Below, piece after piece: positions 26,600-34,920 of a stretch of 36,649 nt of DNA. Position 1 is the stretch's first letter. Each line of letters opens with the position of its first letter. The notes beneath the pieces are model-generated. The model was not told the origin of the DNA. It ran no database searches and saw nothing but the letters and a program-made list of their open reading frames with translations. This stretch comes from Paracoccus saliphilus (lineage in GTDB: Bacteria; Pseudomonadota; Alphaproteobacteria; Rhodobacterales; Rhodobacteraceae), in contig QKYL01000217.1 of NCBI GenBank assembly GCA_003255745.1, forward strand, positions 1 through 36,649. Reading direction: 5' to 3'. The translations under genes were made by a program, and so were the position numbers.

Positions 26600-27217
26600 A
26601 TGCTGACCGACCTGATCCCGAATTTTGATGAAGAGATTGCCCAGATGCACGCGCTGGCGCCAACAGGGTGGGTCATTGGCTTCAATCTGACCTACAAGGG
26701 GCCGGAACATCTGTTCAACGCCTACCCCGACGCATGGCGGGCGATCTACGAGGACAGGAACTATTTCTTCGGCGATCCGATCGCGATGTGGACCATGACC
26801 AATGACGGAGCGGCGCGCTGGTCCGAGGTGCGCATCCCGGACCTGCGCGGCGTGATGTCGGCGGCCAAGCGGTTCCAGCTGAATTACGGCCTTGCCATCT
26901 CGCGCAAGGTGGCGGGCAAGCGGTCCTTCCTGACACTGTCCCATCCGGACCGGGAATTCACCGATATCGAGATCGCCCATTGCAGCGCAAGGTTTCAGCT
27001 GTGGACCGACCTTGTGCTGAACCGTGCCGCGCTGACACCGGCGGAACTGGACGTGCTGCGGTGCTTTCGGGACGGGCTGGGTCAGCTGGATACGGCGACC
27101 GAGCTTGGCATCGCTGAATCCACTGTCAAGCAGCGCGCAGTGAAGGCCTGCAGCAAGCTGGGGGCCAAGACCCGCACCCAGGCCGTAGCCATCGCCGTTG
27201 CCCGCAACTATTTGTAA
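26600..27217 (+). CDS. luxR: LuxR-family quorum-sensing regulator
   Basis: A 205-residue regulator. I chose the ATG at 26600 (MLTDLIPNFDEEIAQMH) because GAGGAA lies just upstream. The N-terminal autoinducer-binding domain holds the signature spacing of Trp, Tyr, Asp and Trp in DAWRAIYEDRNYFFGDPIAM and the following MWTM. The C-terminal GerE/LuxR helix-turn-helix is LTPAELDVLRCFRDGLGQLD followed by TELGIAESTVKQRAVKA. It should bind DNA when loaded with the lactone made by the divergent luxI and probably controls that gene. Shorter than TraR/LuxR (about 235-250), mainly at the N terminus. Confidence 0.9.
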   Translation: MLTDLIPNFDEEIAQMHALAPTGWVIGFNLTYKGPEHLFNAYPDAWRAIYEDRNYFFGDPIAMWTMTNDGAARWSEVRIPDLRGVMSAAKRFQLNYGLAISRKVAGKRSFLTLSHPDREFTDIEIAHCSARFQLWTDLVLNRAALTPAELDVLRCFRDGLGQLDTATELGIAESTVKQRAVKACSKLGAKTRTQAVAIAVARNYL

Positions 27218-27219
27218 TG

Positions 27220-27233
27220 TGGCCTTTTGGCCA
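27220..27233 (+). terminator. Weak hairpin after luxR
   Basis: TGGCC, TTTT loop, GGCCA directly after the luxR stop, followed by TACGGGTTTTAG. The 5-bp stem is short and the T-run is interrupted; a weak terminator at best. Confidence 0.3.
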
Positions 27234-27644
27234 TACGGGTTTTAGCATTGTGACCGCTTGCCGGATTAGGTGAAAGCAGCCAGATCATTGTTCCGAACGG
27301 CTGCGCCGGTCGCGATCATCCGGCAGGCCGCGCGCCTGCGACACCGCAAAAGGCTCCGCTGCAACCAACAGGATGAGGAAGCGGTCATCCAGATCTGGCG
27401 TGACATGGCAGGACCATCAGCGTGAATGGAGGCGCGCGGCACGAGGTTGAGAGGCAATCCGCCATGCGTTGGTCCAATGGATGCCAAGACCGAAACCGCA
27501 GCATGGTCGTACGAACTGGTTTGCTGCGTGGTTCGGGTTCGAAACCATGACAGATCCCGGCGGACTGCGGCCCGTGCCGCTGACAGCCTTCTTCCCATGC
27601 GCAATGTGGGCAGCATGGCCTGCGCCCTGTAGAAGGTGGGGCTG
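27234..27644. other. Intergenic stretch of about 410 bases
   Basis: It lies between luxR and the convergent metF. Minus-strand and plus-strand frames are open for up to 160 and 72 codons but contain no recognisable domain, have no ribosome-binding site and show codon use unlike neighbours (several Cys, Met and Trp clusters). It looks like an eroded gene or non-coding DNA; the source is not recognised. Confidence 0.4.
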
Positions 27645-28652
27645 TCAGGCCCGGACGGCATCCGCTGACAACGTCGTGCGATCCTGAAGAACGCCCGACT
27701 GCGCGATGATTTCGGACACAAGATGCTCGCGGCGGTAGGCCATGACATGCACGCCGCTGACGCCCGCGATCTGGCGGATCTGCTGGATCAGCTCGATGCA
27801 GATGCGCTTGCCCTCTTCGCCCTGGTCGGGGGCCTTTTCCATTCGGTTGATCACCGCATCGGGGATGTGGACGCCGGGGACGTTGCTGCGCATCCAGCGC
27901 GCCGCCTTGGCCGAGGCAAGCGGCCCCACACCGGCCAGGATAAAGACGCGCCGTTCCAGGCCCAAGTCCCGGACGCGGACCATGAACCGCTCGAACACGG
28001 GAATGTCGAAGATGTAGTTGGTCTGGATGAAGTCTGCCCCCGCCTCGACCTTTTTCGCCAGCCGGTCCGGCCGCCAGTCAAGCGGCGCGATGCAGGGATT
28101 TTCCGCCCCGCCCAGGAACATGCGTGGCGGACTGCTGATCCGGCGACCCGACAAAAACACGCCGTCATCGCGCATGGTGCGGATCGTGCGCAGAAGCGAG
28201 ATCGAATCAAGGTCGAATACCGGCCGCGCCCCCGGTTGATCGCCTACGCCCACCCCGTCCCCGGTCAGGCACAGCACATTGCGCACGCCCATCGCCGCCG
28301 CGCCCAGAACATCGCCTTGGATGGCAATGCGGTTACGGTCGCGGCACGAAATCTGATAGACCGTGCCCATCCCCGCCCGCGTCAGCAGGGCCGAGATGCC
28401 GATCGAGGACATGTGGCAGTTGGCGCCCGACGCGTCGGTCGCGTTGATGGCATCTGCCACCTCGGCCAAGGGTCGCGCCGCCTCGAACACATCGGCCGGG
28501 TCGGCGCTGTCGGGGGGGTTCAACTCGGCAGTGACCGCGAAATGCCCCTGGCGCAGCACGCGTTCCAGGCGGCTGCCCGAGACGTGTCCCGGCGGCGGCG
28601 GGTCATAGCTGGGCTGCCAGCGCGCAAAGTCGGGATGGGTGTTGTTGGTCAA
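27645..28652 (-). CDS. metF: Methylenetetrahydrofolate reductase (MetF family)
   Basis: A 335-residue FAD TIM-barrel protein interconverting methylene- and methyl-tetrahydrofolate. Visible family features are FAVTAELNPPDSADP, DAINATDASGANCHMSSIGI, the Asp-containing VLCLTGDGVGVGDQPGA, and GADFIQTNYIFDIPVFERFM. The start is a TTG at 28652 (TTG ACC AAC AAC) that overlaps the TGA of the upstream MetV-like gene, with AGGGGGAACAGG as ribosome-binding site, so the pair is translationally coupled. The coupling to a Cys-rich partner resembles the MetVF pairing of acetogens and of C1-using alphaproteobacteria. It is the last gene of the C1 cluster. Confidence 0.85.
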   Translation of the reverse strand: MTNNTHPDFARWQPSYDPPPPGHVSGSRLERVLRQGHFAVTAELNPPDSADPADVFEAARPLAEVADAINATDASGANCHMSSIGISALLTRAGMGTVYQISCRDRNRIAIQGDVLGAAAMGVRNVLCLTGDGVGVGDQPGARPVFDLDSISLLRTIRTMRDDGVFLSGRRISSPPRMFLGGAENPCIAPLDWRPDRLAKKVEAGADFIQTNYIFDIPVFERFMVRVRDLGLERRVFILAGVGPLASAKAARWMRSNVPGVHIPDAVINRMEKAPDQGEEGKRICIELIQQIRQIAGVSGVHVMAYRREHLVSEIIAQSGVLQDRTTLSADAVRA

Positions 28653-29227
28653 TGCCTGTTCCCCCTGTGGCTTGCCGAAGGCGGCTCGGGCGCCAGCGGT
28701 GCCGCAGCCGGCTCATGGGCGCGCGCTGTCGGAAAGGCCCGTGCGATCGTGTCGCGCGGCGCATCCGATGGTCCTGCCGGTCGCGCGGCCTTTTCGCGCG
28801 CAACCCGCAGCCAAGACGACGAGCCCTCCAGGCTGCGGTTCACCGGCGGCTGCACGTCGTTGATCTTGCCGCCGCCCTGCATGCGGGCCGCACCGTCCCA
28901 GGCCAGCACCCAGACACAGCGCATCTGCGGCTTGACCTCGCAGAAGCCGCCGGGCCGCACGCCGCCGCAGGGGCCGTTGCGCAGGTTCTTGGGGCAGTTC
29001 ATGGGGCAGGACATGCCCGTCGAGGACAGCACGCACTGGCCGCACATCCGGCAGTCGAACAGCAGCCCCTTGGTCAGCTTCTCGACGGCGGCGACGGGAC
29101 GTTCAAGCCGGTCGTAGCCGATCCGACGAAAAAGCGGGTCCAGCGCGACCAATGCGGATTCGAACCGAGTATAAAACCATTCGAAGGCCCTGGCATGGCG
29201 TATGGCAAACAGACGGATGCGATACAT
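28649..29227 (-). CDS. MetV-like Cys-rich methylene-THF reductase partner
   Basis: A 192-residue protein with the zinc/iron-sulfur-type Cys cluster of the MTHFR C-terminal-domain family: DCRMCGQCVLSSTGMSCPMN followed by CPKNLRNGPCGGVRPGGFCE. LRNGPCGG is the diagnostic string. MetV-like subunits pair with MetF and help supply electrons or methyl-folate handling. It starts MYRIRLFAIRHARAFEWFY; the C-terminal third is a low-complexity Pro/Ala/Arg tail. It is coupled to metF by a 4-base overlap and lies 83 bases downstream of the acyl-CoA ligase. Confidence 0.83.
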   Translation of the reverse strand: MYRIRLFAIRHARAFEWFYTRFESALVALDPLFRRIGYDRLERPVAAVEKLTKGLLFDCRMCGQCVLSSTGMSCPMNCPKNLRNGPCGGVRPGGFCEVKPQMRCVWVLAWDGAARMQGGGKINDVQPPVNRSLEGSSSWLRVAREKAARPAGPSDAPRDTIARAFPTARAHEPAAAPLAPEPPSASHRGNRH

Positions 29228-29310
29228 GGGTCAAGCCTGGTCCTTGTGCCTGTCGGAACCCGAGCAAAGCAGGCCGATCCTGCCGTTGCGGCTTTGCGAT
29301 GGTCCATGCG

Positions 29311-30987
29311 TCATGACGCCACCGGTGCTCTGACCGACGCCAGTTGGCCTGCTGCGGACGCCATTTCACGCGCCTTGTCGCGCAGGGCGAATTTCTGGAT
29401 CTTACCGGTGGAGGTGCGCGGGATCGGCATGAACACGATCCGGGCCGGGATCTTGTAGGGCGCCAGGTGGGCGCGGCACCAAGCCAGCAGCGCAGCATCA
29501 TCCGCCTGACCGTCGGGCGCCAGTTCGACAAAGGCGCAGGGCCGCTCGCCCCATTTTTCATCCGGCATCGCCACGACCGCGCAGACGGCCACGGCCGGGT
29601 GCCGATAAAGCGCCTCTTCGACCTCGATAGACGATATGTTCTCGCCGCCCGAGATGATGATGTCCTTGGACCGGTCCTTGAGCTGGATATATCCGTCGGG
29701 ATGGATGACCCCCAGGTCACCGGAATGGAACCAACCGCCCCGGAACGCTTCCTCGGTGGCCTTGGCGTTGCGGAAATAGCCTTTCATCACCACATTGCCG
29801 CGGAACATCACCTCGCCAATGGTCTGCCCGTCCCGCGGCACGGGCTGCATGGTGTCGGGGTCCAGCACGTCCAGCCCTTCCAGCGGCAGATAGCGGACGC
29901 CCTGCCGGGCCTTCAGCGCCGCCTGCCGGGCGGGGGGCAGATCCGACCAGTCGGAGTGCCAGTCGTTGACCACCGCCGGGCCGTAAGTTTCCGTCAGCCC
30001 GTAAAGATGCGTGACCTCGAACCCGGCATCCTTCATGTCCGACAGCACCTTTTCGGGGGGCGGGGCGGCGGCGGTCATGAACTGCACGCTGCGGCCCAGG
30101 TCGCGCCGGACCCCGGCTGGGGCCCCGATCAGCAGCGACATCACGATGGGGGCGCCGCACAGATGGGTGACGCCGCGTTCGGCCAGCGCGCTCCAGATCG
30201 GCTCGGCCCGCACCTGCCGCAGGCAGACATGCGTGCCGATCACTGCCGACATGGTCCAGGGAAAGCACCAGCCGTTGCAGTGAAACATCGGCAGGGTCCA
30301 CAGATAGACCGCGTGCTTGGCCATCGCCGTGGTCAGGGCGTTCCCCTGCGCCAGCAGATAGGCACCGCGATGATGCGACACGACCCCCTTGGGATCACCC
30401 GTCGTCCCCGAGGTGTAGTTGATCGAAATCGCGTCCCATTCATCCTGGGGCATCAGCCAGGCGAAATCGGGATCGCCGCCGGCCAGGAACGCCTCATAGT
30501 CCAGCCCGTCCGCTGGCACCGGGCCGCCCGCGAATTCCGGATCGTCGCTTGTGACGATCAGGGGCGAAACCGTCGCCAGGTCCAGGGCCTGCCGCAGCAG
30601 GGGCAGGAACTCGGTGTCCACGATCACGACCCGCGACATGGCATGGTCCAGCTGAAAGGCGATGGTGGCGGCGTCCAGCCGGGTGTTGATCGAATGCAGG
30701 ACCGCGCCGCTCATCGGGACGCCGTAATGGCATTCCAGCATCGCCGGCACGTTGGGCAGCAGGACCGACACCGTGTCGCCGCGGCCGATCCCGGTCTGCG
30801 CAAGGGCCGAGGCCAACCGGCGCGACCGGGCGTAGAAATCCCTGTAGTCGCGCCGCAGGGCGCCATGGACGATCGCCGTATGGTCCGGGAACACGGTCGC
30901 CGCGCGTTCCAGGAAGGTCAGCGGCGTCAGGGGGTGGTGATTGGCGGGATTGCGGTCCAGGCCGATGTTGTAGGGATTGTCGACCAT
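29311..30987 (-). CDS. Acyl-CoA ligase (AMP-forming), DmdB/long-chain-like
   Basis: A 558-residue ANL-superfamily ligase joining a carboxylic acid to CoA with ATP. The start is 30987 (MVDNPYNIGLDRNPANHHP), just after the crotonase stop at 30992. The AMP-binding motif is INYTSGTTGDPKGVVSHHRG, the A5-type motif is LYGLTETYGP, the A7 region is GGWFHSGDLGVIHPDGYIQL and the catalytic Lys is in PRTSTGKIQKFALR. It resembles the ligases annotated as acyl-CoA synthetase or DmdB (3-methylmercaptopropionyl-CoA ligase). Next to a DmdA-like enzyme this is suggestive, but ligase specificity cannot be read from these motifs. Confidence 0.85.
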   Translation of the reverse strand: MVDNPYNIGLDRNPANHHPLTPLTFLERAATVFPDHTAIVHGALRRDYRDFYARSRRLASALAQTGIGRGDTVSVLLPNVPAMLECHYGVPMSGAVLHSINTRLDAATIAFQLDHAMSRVVIVDTEFLPLLRQALDLATVSPLIVTSDDPEFAGGPVPADGLDYEAFLAGGDPDFAWLMPQDEWDAISINYTSGTTGDPKGVVSHHRGAYLLAQGNALTTAMAKHAVYLWTLPMFHCNGWCFPWTMSAVIGTHVCLRQVRAEPIWSALAERGVTHLCGAPIVMSLLIGAPAGVRRDLGRSVQFMTAAAPPPEKVLSDMKDAGFEVTHLYGLTETYGPAVVNDWHSDWSDLPPARQAALKARQGVRYLPLEGLDVLDPDTMQPVPRDGQTIGEVMFRGNVVMKGYFRNAKATEEAFRGGWFHSGDLGVIHPDGYIQLKDRSKDIIISGGENISSIEVEEALYRHPAVAVCAVVAMPDEKWGERPCAFVELAPDGQADDAALLAWCRAHLAPYKIPARIVFMPIPRTSTGKIQKFALRDKAREMASAAGQLASVRAPVAS

Positions 30988-30991
30988 GTCC

Positions 30992-31792
30992 TTACCGATC
31001 CTGCCACTGGGGCGCGCGCTTGCCGATGAAGGCGTTGATGCCCTCCTCGGCATCCCGGGCCAACATGTTCTCGACCATGACTGCCGAGGCGAAGGCATAA
31101 GCCTCGGACAGCGGCATCTCCTGCTGGGCATAGAAGGCGCGCTTGCCGGTGGCCAGGGTCATGCCGGACTTGGAGGCGATCTTTGTGGCCATTGCCTGCG
31201 TCTCGTCCCGCAGATCCTGGGGCGGGACTGCCCGGTTGATCAGCCCGATCTCGGCCGCGCGCGCGGCCGAGGTCATGTCGCCGGTCAGCAGCATCTCCAT
31301 TGCATGCTTGCTGGCGATATTGCGCGACAGCGCGACCATGGGCGTTGAACAGAACAGCCCGATATGGACGCCCGGCGTGCTGAACCGCGCCGTGTCGGCC
31401 GCGACGGCAAGATCGCAGCTGGCGACAAGCTGGCAGCCGGCGGCGGTTGCGACGCCCGCGACCTCCGCGATGACCGGCTTGGGACAGGCCACGATGGCCT
31501 GCATCACGCCCGAGCACATCGACATGATGCGGGCGAAATAGGCTTTGCCGCCGTCCGGGCCGCAGCGTCCCGCCGTCAGCTCTTTCAGGTCATGCCCTGC
31601 GCAGAAGGCTGGACCTTCGGCGGCCAGGATCACGACGCGCACGGCCGGGTCCGTGGCGGCTCCGGCGAAGGCCGCGGCAAGGCGTTCCAGCATCGCCTCG
31701 GACAGGGCGTTGCGCCGGGGGACGTCGTTAAGGGTCAGCCTGAGGATGCCCGTTTCGCCCAGGTCGCGCAGAAGGATGGTGTCATCGGCCAT
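30992..31792 (-). CDS. Crotonase-family protein, ECHDC3-like
   Basis: A 266-residue enoyl-CoA hydratase-fold protein. The start is 31792 (MADDTILLRDLGETGILRLT), overlapping the OsmC gene by 11 bases. The oxyanion-hole loop is GPAFCAGHDLKELT and the second glycine loop is GVATAAGCQLVASCDLAVA. The two glutamates that catalyse hydration in classic enoyl-CoA hydratase are not at their usual places: the first position reads Gln (AAGCQLV) and the second region reads TPGVHIGLF. This is the pattern of the ECHDC3 branch. The reaction is unknown; an acyl-CoA thioester substrate is likely. Confidence 0.85.
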   Translation of the reverse strand: MADDTILLRDLGETGILRLTLNDVPRRNALSEAMLERLAAAFAGAATDPAVRVVILAAEGPAFCAGHDLKELTAGRCGPDGGKAYFARIMSMCSGVMQAIVACPKPVIAEVAGVATAAGCQLVASCDLAVAADTARFSTPGVHIGLFCSTPMVALSRNIASKHAMEMLLTGDMTSAARAAEIGLINRAVPPQDLRDETQAMATKIASKSGMTLATGKRAFYAQQEMPLSEAYAFASAVMVENMLARDAEEGINAFIGKRAPQWQDR

Positions 31793-32264
31793 GGTTGCCT
31801 CCGATATCTGATTGGACGATGATATTGACCTCGACGCCCGCAGCCAACGTGTTTGCCACAAAGCAGCACCGATGCGTCCGATCCTGCATCTGGTCCATTG
31901 CTTGCGGCTCCATTACGGAACCAGCCTCGAAGCGGACATCCGGATGCAGGTCAATGCGCGTCACGGGCATCTGGCCTTTTGGATGTTTGACCCAACAGGC
32001 CACAGTGTGATCGCCATGGCTGCCAACCGGCCACCCCGACTTGGTGGCCAGTGTTAGGATAGTCGTCATGTGACAGCTGGACAGCGACGCTGCCAGCGCC
32101 TGTTCCGGATTGGTATTGGCCGGGTCGCCGCCCCAGTCAGGGGCAGCGTCGACAGGAAGATCGACGCGGTCGTTGAACCGCACCATATGCGCGCTCGAAT
32201 AGGCTCCGGGCCAAAGCGCGGGCACCTCTGGCTGCCAGTGCGTCTCGATTGACAGATCGGTCAT
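31782..32264 (-). CDS. OsmC-family protein
   Basis: A 160-residue OsmC/Ohr-fold protein. The conserved first Cys is in LAASLSSCHMTTILTLATKSG and a second Cys pair is in THRCCFVANTL (Ohr-type motif region), so a thiol peroxidase function is possible; members can also act on unrelated small molecules. It lies between the DmdA-like gene and the crotonase, overlapping the latter, so it belongs to the same operon. No strong ribosome-binding site is seen before the ATG at 32264. Confidence 0.85.
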   Translation of the reverse strand: MTDLSIETHWQPEVPALWPGAYSSAHMVRFNDRVDLPVDAAPDWGGDPANTNPEQALAASLSSCHMTTILTLATKSGWPVGSHGDHTVACWVKHPKGQMPVTRIDLHPDVRFEAGSVMEPQAMDQMQDRTHRCCFVANTLAAGVEVNIIVQSDIGGNHGR

Positions 32265-32294
32265 GTCCAGTCATCCCGGTCTCAGTGTTGCGGT

Positions 32295-33437
32295 TCAGGC
32301 GGCGGCAAGGGTCTTCTTGGGATCATAGAACGGCTGTTCGACGATGGTCGCCTGCACCGAACCGGCAGGGGTCGTCACCTCAACCTTTGCGCCGATCTGG
32401 GCCGAGGCCGCAGACAGCATCGCCAGCGCAATGTTCTGTTCAAGCCGCGGCGAATGGATGGCCGATGTGACCTTGCCGACAACGTTCCCGCCCTGGGTGA
32501 CGGGCCAGAAGGTTGTATTCGGACCGGTCAGCGGTGCGCCCTCGATGACAAGGCCCACCTGCCGGCGGGACGGCCCCTCGGCCTTGATCCGGCGCAGCGC
32601 GTCCTTGCCGATGAAGTCAGCCTCGATCTCCAGGTTCACCAGGCGGCCCAGCCCCAACTCATAGGGGTTCGTGTTGATGTCGGCATCGGCGTGATAGGAC
32701 AGCATGCCGCCCTCGATGCGGCGGATGGACGAGGTGTGGCCCGGCTTCAGGCCGAAGGGCTTGCCCGCAGCCATGATCTTTTCCCACAGTTCGTCACCGC
32801 GCGACCCGTCCTGCAGGAACAGCTCGTATCCCAGTTCGCTGGACCAGCCGGTGCGGGACACGATCAGCGGGATGCCGTCCAGATCGACCTCGCGCAGCCA
32901 ATAATAGCGCAGGTCCATGATGCTGTCGCCGAACATCGCGCGCATCACCTCGCCCGATTTCGGACCCTGCAACTGCAGGGGCGAGACGTCCGGCTCCCTG
33001 ATCTGGACATCCATTCCTGAATGAACGGCCACCCCCTGCGCCCAAAGCAGGATGTCGCTGTCGGCCAGCGAGATCCAGAAATGGTTCTCGGCCAGGCGCA
33101 GCAGGATCGGGTCGTTCAGGATGCCGCCCTCGGCATTGGTGATCAGGATGTACTTGCACTGTCCCACGGCCATCTTGGACAGGTCGCGCGGGGTCAGCAT
33201 CTGGACGAACCTCGCCGCGTCCGGGCCGGTGATCTCGACCTGCCGCTCGACAGCGACATCGCAAAGGATCGCGTCGTTGATCAGGTTCCAGAAGTTCTGG
33301 ACCGGGTCGCCGAAGTCGCGCGGGATGTACATGTGGTTGTAGACTGAAAATCCGGTCGCGCCCCACCGGACGGTGGCGTCGAAATAGGGGGACTTGCGGA
33401 TCTGCGTGCCGAAACCGAAATCTTTTGTTTGGGTCAT
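32295..33437 (-). CDS. DmdA/GcvT-family folate-dependent methyltransferase
   Basis: A 380-residue protein of the glycine-cleavage T-protein superfamily, close in pattern to dimethylsulfoniopropionate demethylase DmdA: GFSVYNHMYIPRDF, CDVAVERQVEITGPDAARFV, MLTPRDLSKMAVGQCKY, GGILNDPILLRL, FWISLADSDILLWAQG and SRTGWSSELGYELF. The start is 33437 (MTQTKDFGFGTQIRK). Such enzymes move a methyl or methylene group from an S-, N- or O-methyl compound to tetrahydrofolate. The substrate cannot be read from the sequence; DMSP is one candidate, methylated amines or methoxy-aromatics others. The context of folD, metF and metV strongly supports folate-dependent C1 transfer. A perfect palindrome lies 8 bases upstream of the ATG. 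Confidence 0.85.
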   Translation of the reverse strand: MTQTKDFGFGTQIRKSPYFDATVRWGATGFSVYNHMYIPRDFGDPVQNFWNLINDAILCDVAVERQVEITGPDAARFVQMLTPRDLSKMAVGQCKYILITNAEGGILNDPILLRLAENHFWISLADSDILLWAQGVAVHSGMDVQIREPDVSPLQLQGPKSGEVMRAMFGDSIMDLRYYWLREVDLDGIPLIVSRTGWSSELGYELFLQDGSRGDELWEKIMAAGKPFGLKPGHTSSIRRIEGGMLSYHADADINTNPYELGLGRLVNLEIEADFIGKDALRRIKAEGPSRRQVGLVIEGAPLTGPNTTFWPVTQGGNVVGKVTSAIHSPRLEQNIALAMLSAASAQIGAKVEVTTPAGSVQATIVEQPFYDPKKTLAAA

Positions 33438-33713
33438 CTGACGTGTTCTTTCGAAAGAATGGCCTGAACCAGCCGGGGTGTCATGAGCAGCACGCAGATC
33501 TAAGCCTGGTTCGACCCGCATCGCGGGCTGAAATCCGGCCCGGCCGCGTCCGACCGGACTGTTTTTGCACCATCGCGCAGGCCATTTGGTCTTCGGGATC
33601 ACGGATGGTCGCAGATGATCCGCCTGTGGCAGGTAACAGGCAGGCAGCGTCCAGGCCCGCTGCCCGTGGGGCGGGGCCTAGGCGCAGTTCTTGACCCGGT
33701 TCAGGCGCCGCCC
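33438..33713 (-). promoter_or_regulatory. Leader region between folD and the DmdA-like gene
   Basis: A 276-base gap inside an otherwise tight cluster. Near the downstream gene is the perfect 14-bp palindrome TTCTTTCGAAAGAA (33446-33459), 8 bases from the ATG, a good operator or RNA-hairpin candidate at the ribosome-binding site. The rest holds GC-rich inverted segments (e.g. around CCCGCATCGCGGG, 33516-33528). I looked for glycine, SAM, SAH and THF riboswitch signatures and saw none I could support. A separate promoter for the methyltransferase genes is likely here. Confidence 0.45.
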
Positions 33714-34652
33714 TCAGTCGGGCTGCAGACAGGGCTCGGGGATGTCGTGCAGATGGCAGAAGGCCAGCAGCGTGTTGACCAGAAGACAGGCAATGGTCAT
33801 GGGTCCGACGCCCCCCGGCACTGGGGTGATGGCACCCGCGACATGGCGCACATTGGCGAAATCCACGTCGCCGACAATCTTCGTTCGGGCGCTGCCATCT
33901 TCCTTCAGCCCCAGTTCCGGTGCTGGCACCCGGTTGATCCCGACGTCGATTACCGTGGCGCCGGGCTTGATCCATTCAGCCTTGACCAGGCCGGGCACGC
34001 CGGCTGCGGCGATCACGATATCGGCCATCCGTGCCAGCTGTGGGATGTTGGTCGAGGATTTATGCGCCACGATCACCGTGCAGTCGGCATTCAGCAGCAG
34101 GCGGGCCATCGGCTTGCCCACGATGTTGGAATGCCCGATGACCAGCGCCGTTTTTCCCTTCAGGTCGGGGTGAAGCCTCTGCAGCATCAGCATGCAGCCA
34201 AGCGGGGTGCAGGGTGCGATGGCGGTCTGGCCCGTGCCGACCATCCCGACATTCGATACGTGGAACCCGTCGACGTCCTTCAGCGGGTTGATGGCGTTGA
34301 TGACCAGCGACGAATCCAGGTGCCCGGGCAGCGGCAGCTGGACCAGGATGCCGTGGACCAGCGGGTCGTCGTTCAGCCGGGCGATCACCTCCAGCAGCTC
34401 CTCGGCGCCGGTGGTGGCGGGCAGGCGGAACTCGAACGAGGCCATTCCGGCCTCGACCGCCTGTTTGGCTTTCGAACGGACATAGATCTCGGAAGCGGGA
34501 TCGCTGCCGACCAGCACGACGGCAAGGCCTGGGGTCAGCCTGTGGTGGTCCTTGATATGGGCAACCGCTTCGCGGACCTTCCGGCGCACCGCTTCCGCAT
34601 GGACCCGACCGTCGATGATCGCGGCTTCCGTCTGGCACTGGGTCAGGGTCAT
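33714..34652 (-). CDS. folD: Methylene-THF dehydrogenase / methenyl-THF cyclohydrolase
   Basis: A 312-residue bifunctional FolD that oxidises 5,10-methylene-THF with NADP+ and hydrolyses the product to 10-formyl-THF. Motifs are [20 protein letters not shown] (catalytic Tyr and Lys), [32 protein letters not shown] (Rossmann region, His where Arg is more usual) and [24 protein letters not shown] precedes the ATG at 34652. About 20 residues longer than typical FolD. As a folD linked to C1-transfer genes it may be a dedicated catabolic copy rather than the housekeeping one. Confidence 0.95.
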   Translation of the reverse strand: MTLTQCQTEAAIIDGRVHAEAVRRKVREAVAHIKDHHRLTPGLAVVLVGSDPASEIYVRSKAKQAVEAGMASFEFRLPATTGAEELLEVIARLNDDPLVHGILVQLPLPGHLDSSLVINAINPLKDVDGFHVSNVGMVGTGQTAIAPCTPLGCMLMLQRLHPDLKGKTALVIGHSNIVGKPMARLLLNADCTVIVAHKSSTNIPQLARMADIVIAAAGVPGLVKAEWIKPGATVIDVGINRVPAPELGLKEDGSARTKIVGDVDFANVRHVAGAITPVPGGVGPMTIACLLVNTLLAFCHLHDIPEPCLQPD

Positions 34653-34920
34653 GCCGTCCCTCCTTCATGGTTCGCCCAGACAATCAGAGGGGCGGCTGCA
34701 AGGGTGCGGCGATTGGTCGAAAGCTCCAAAATGGACATCTCCTGTCAGTGGTGATCCGGGCACACGGGGGCATGCGGCCCCGCCGGCCCCGTCATGGTGG
34801 TTTTCATGTTTCGAACCGGCCCGGCTGCCCCCTTCAGGGACACGCGTGACGCGCCTTTTAGGCAAGGCAGCCAGTGGAACGTGCCGGGTTCCGACGCGGT
34901 CGCGCATATCCCCCGACCGG

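Noticed and set aside
29344..31029. 561-codon plus-strand open frame across the acyl-CoA ligase
   Set aside because: Antisense shadow; the ligase motifs on the minus strand are unambiguous.
30992..31792. DmdD (methylthioacryloyl-CoA hydratase)
   Set aside because: The catalytic glutamates are missing and the sequence pattern fits ECHDC3-like crotonases better.
33438..33713. Riboswitch in the folD to DmdA-like gap
   Set aside because: I compared the minus-strand sequence by eye with glycine, SAM-II, SAH and THF riboswitch cores and found no supportable match.
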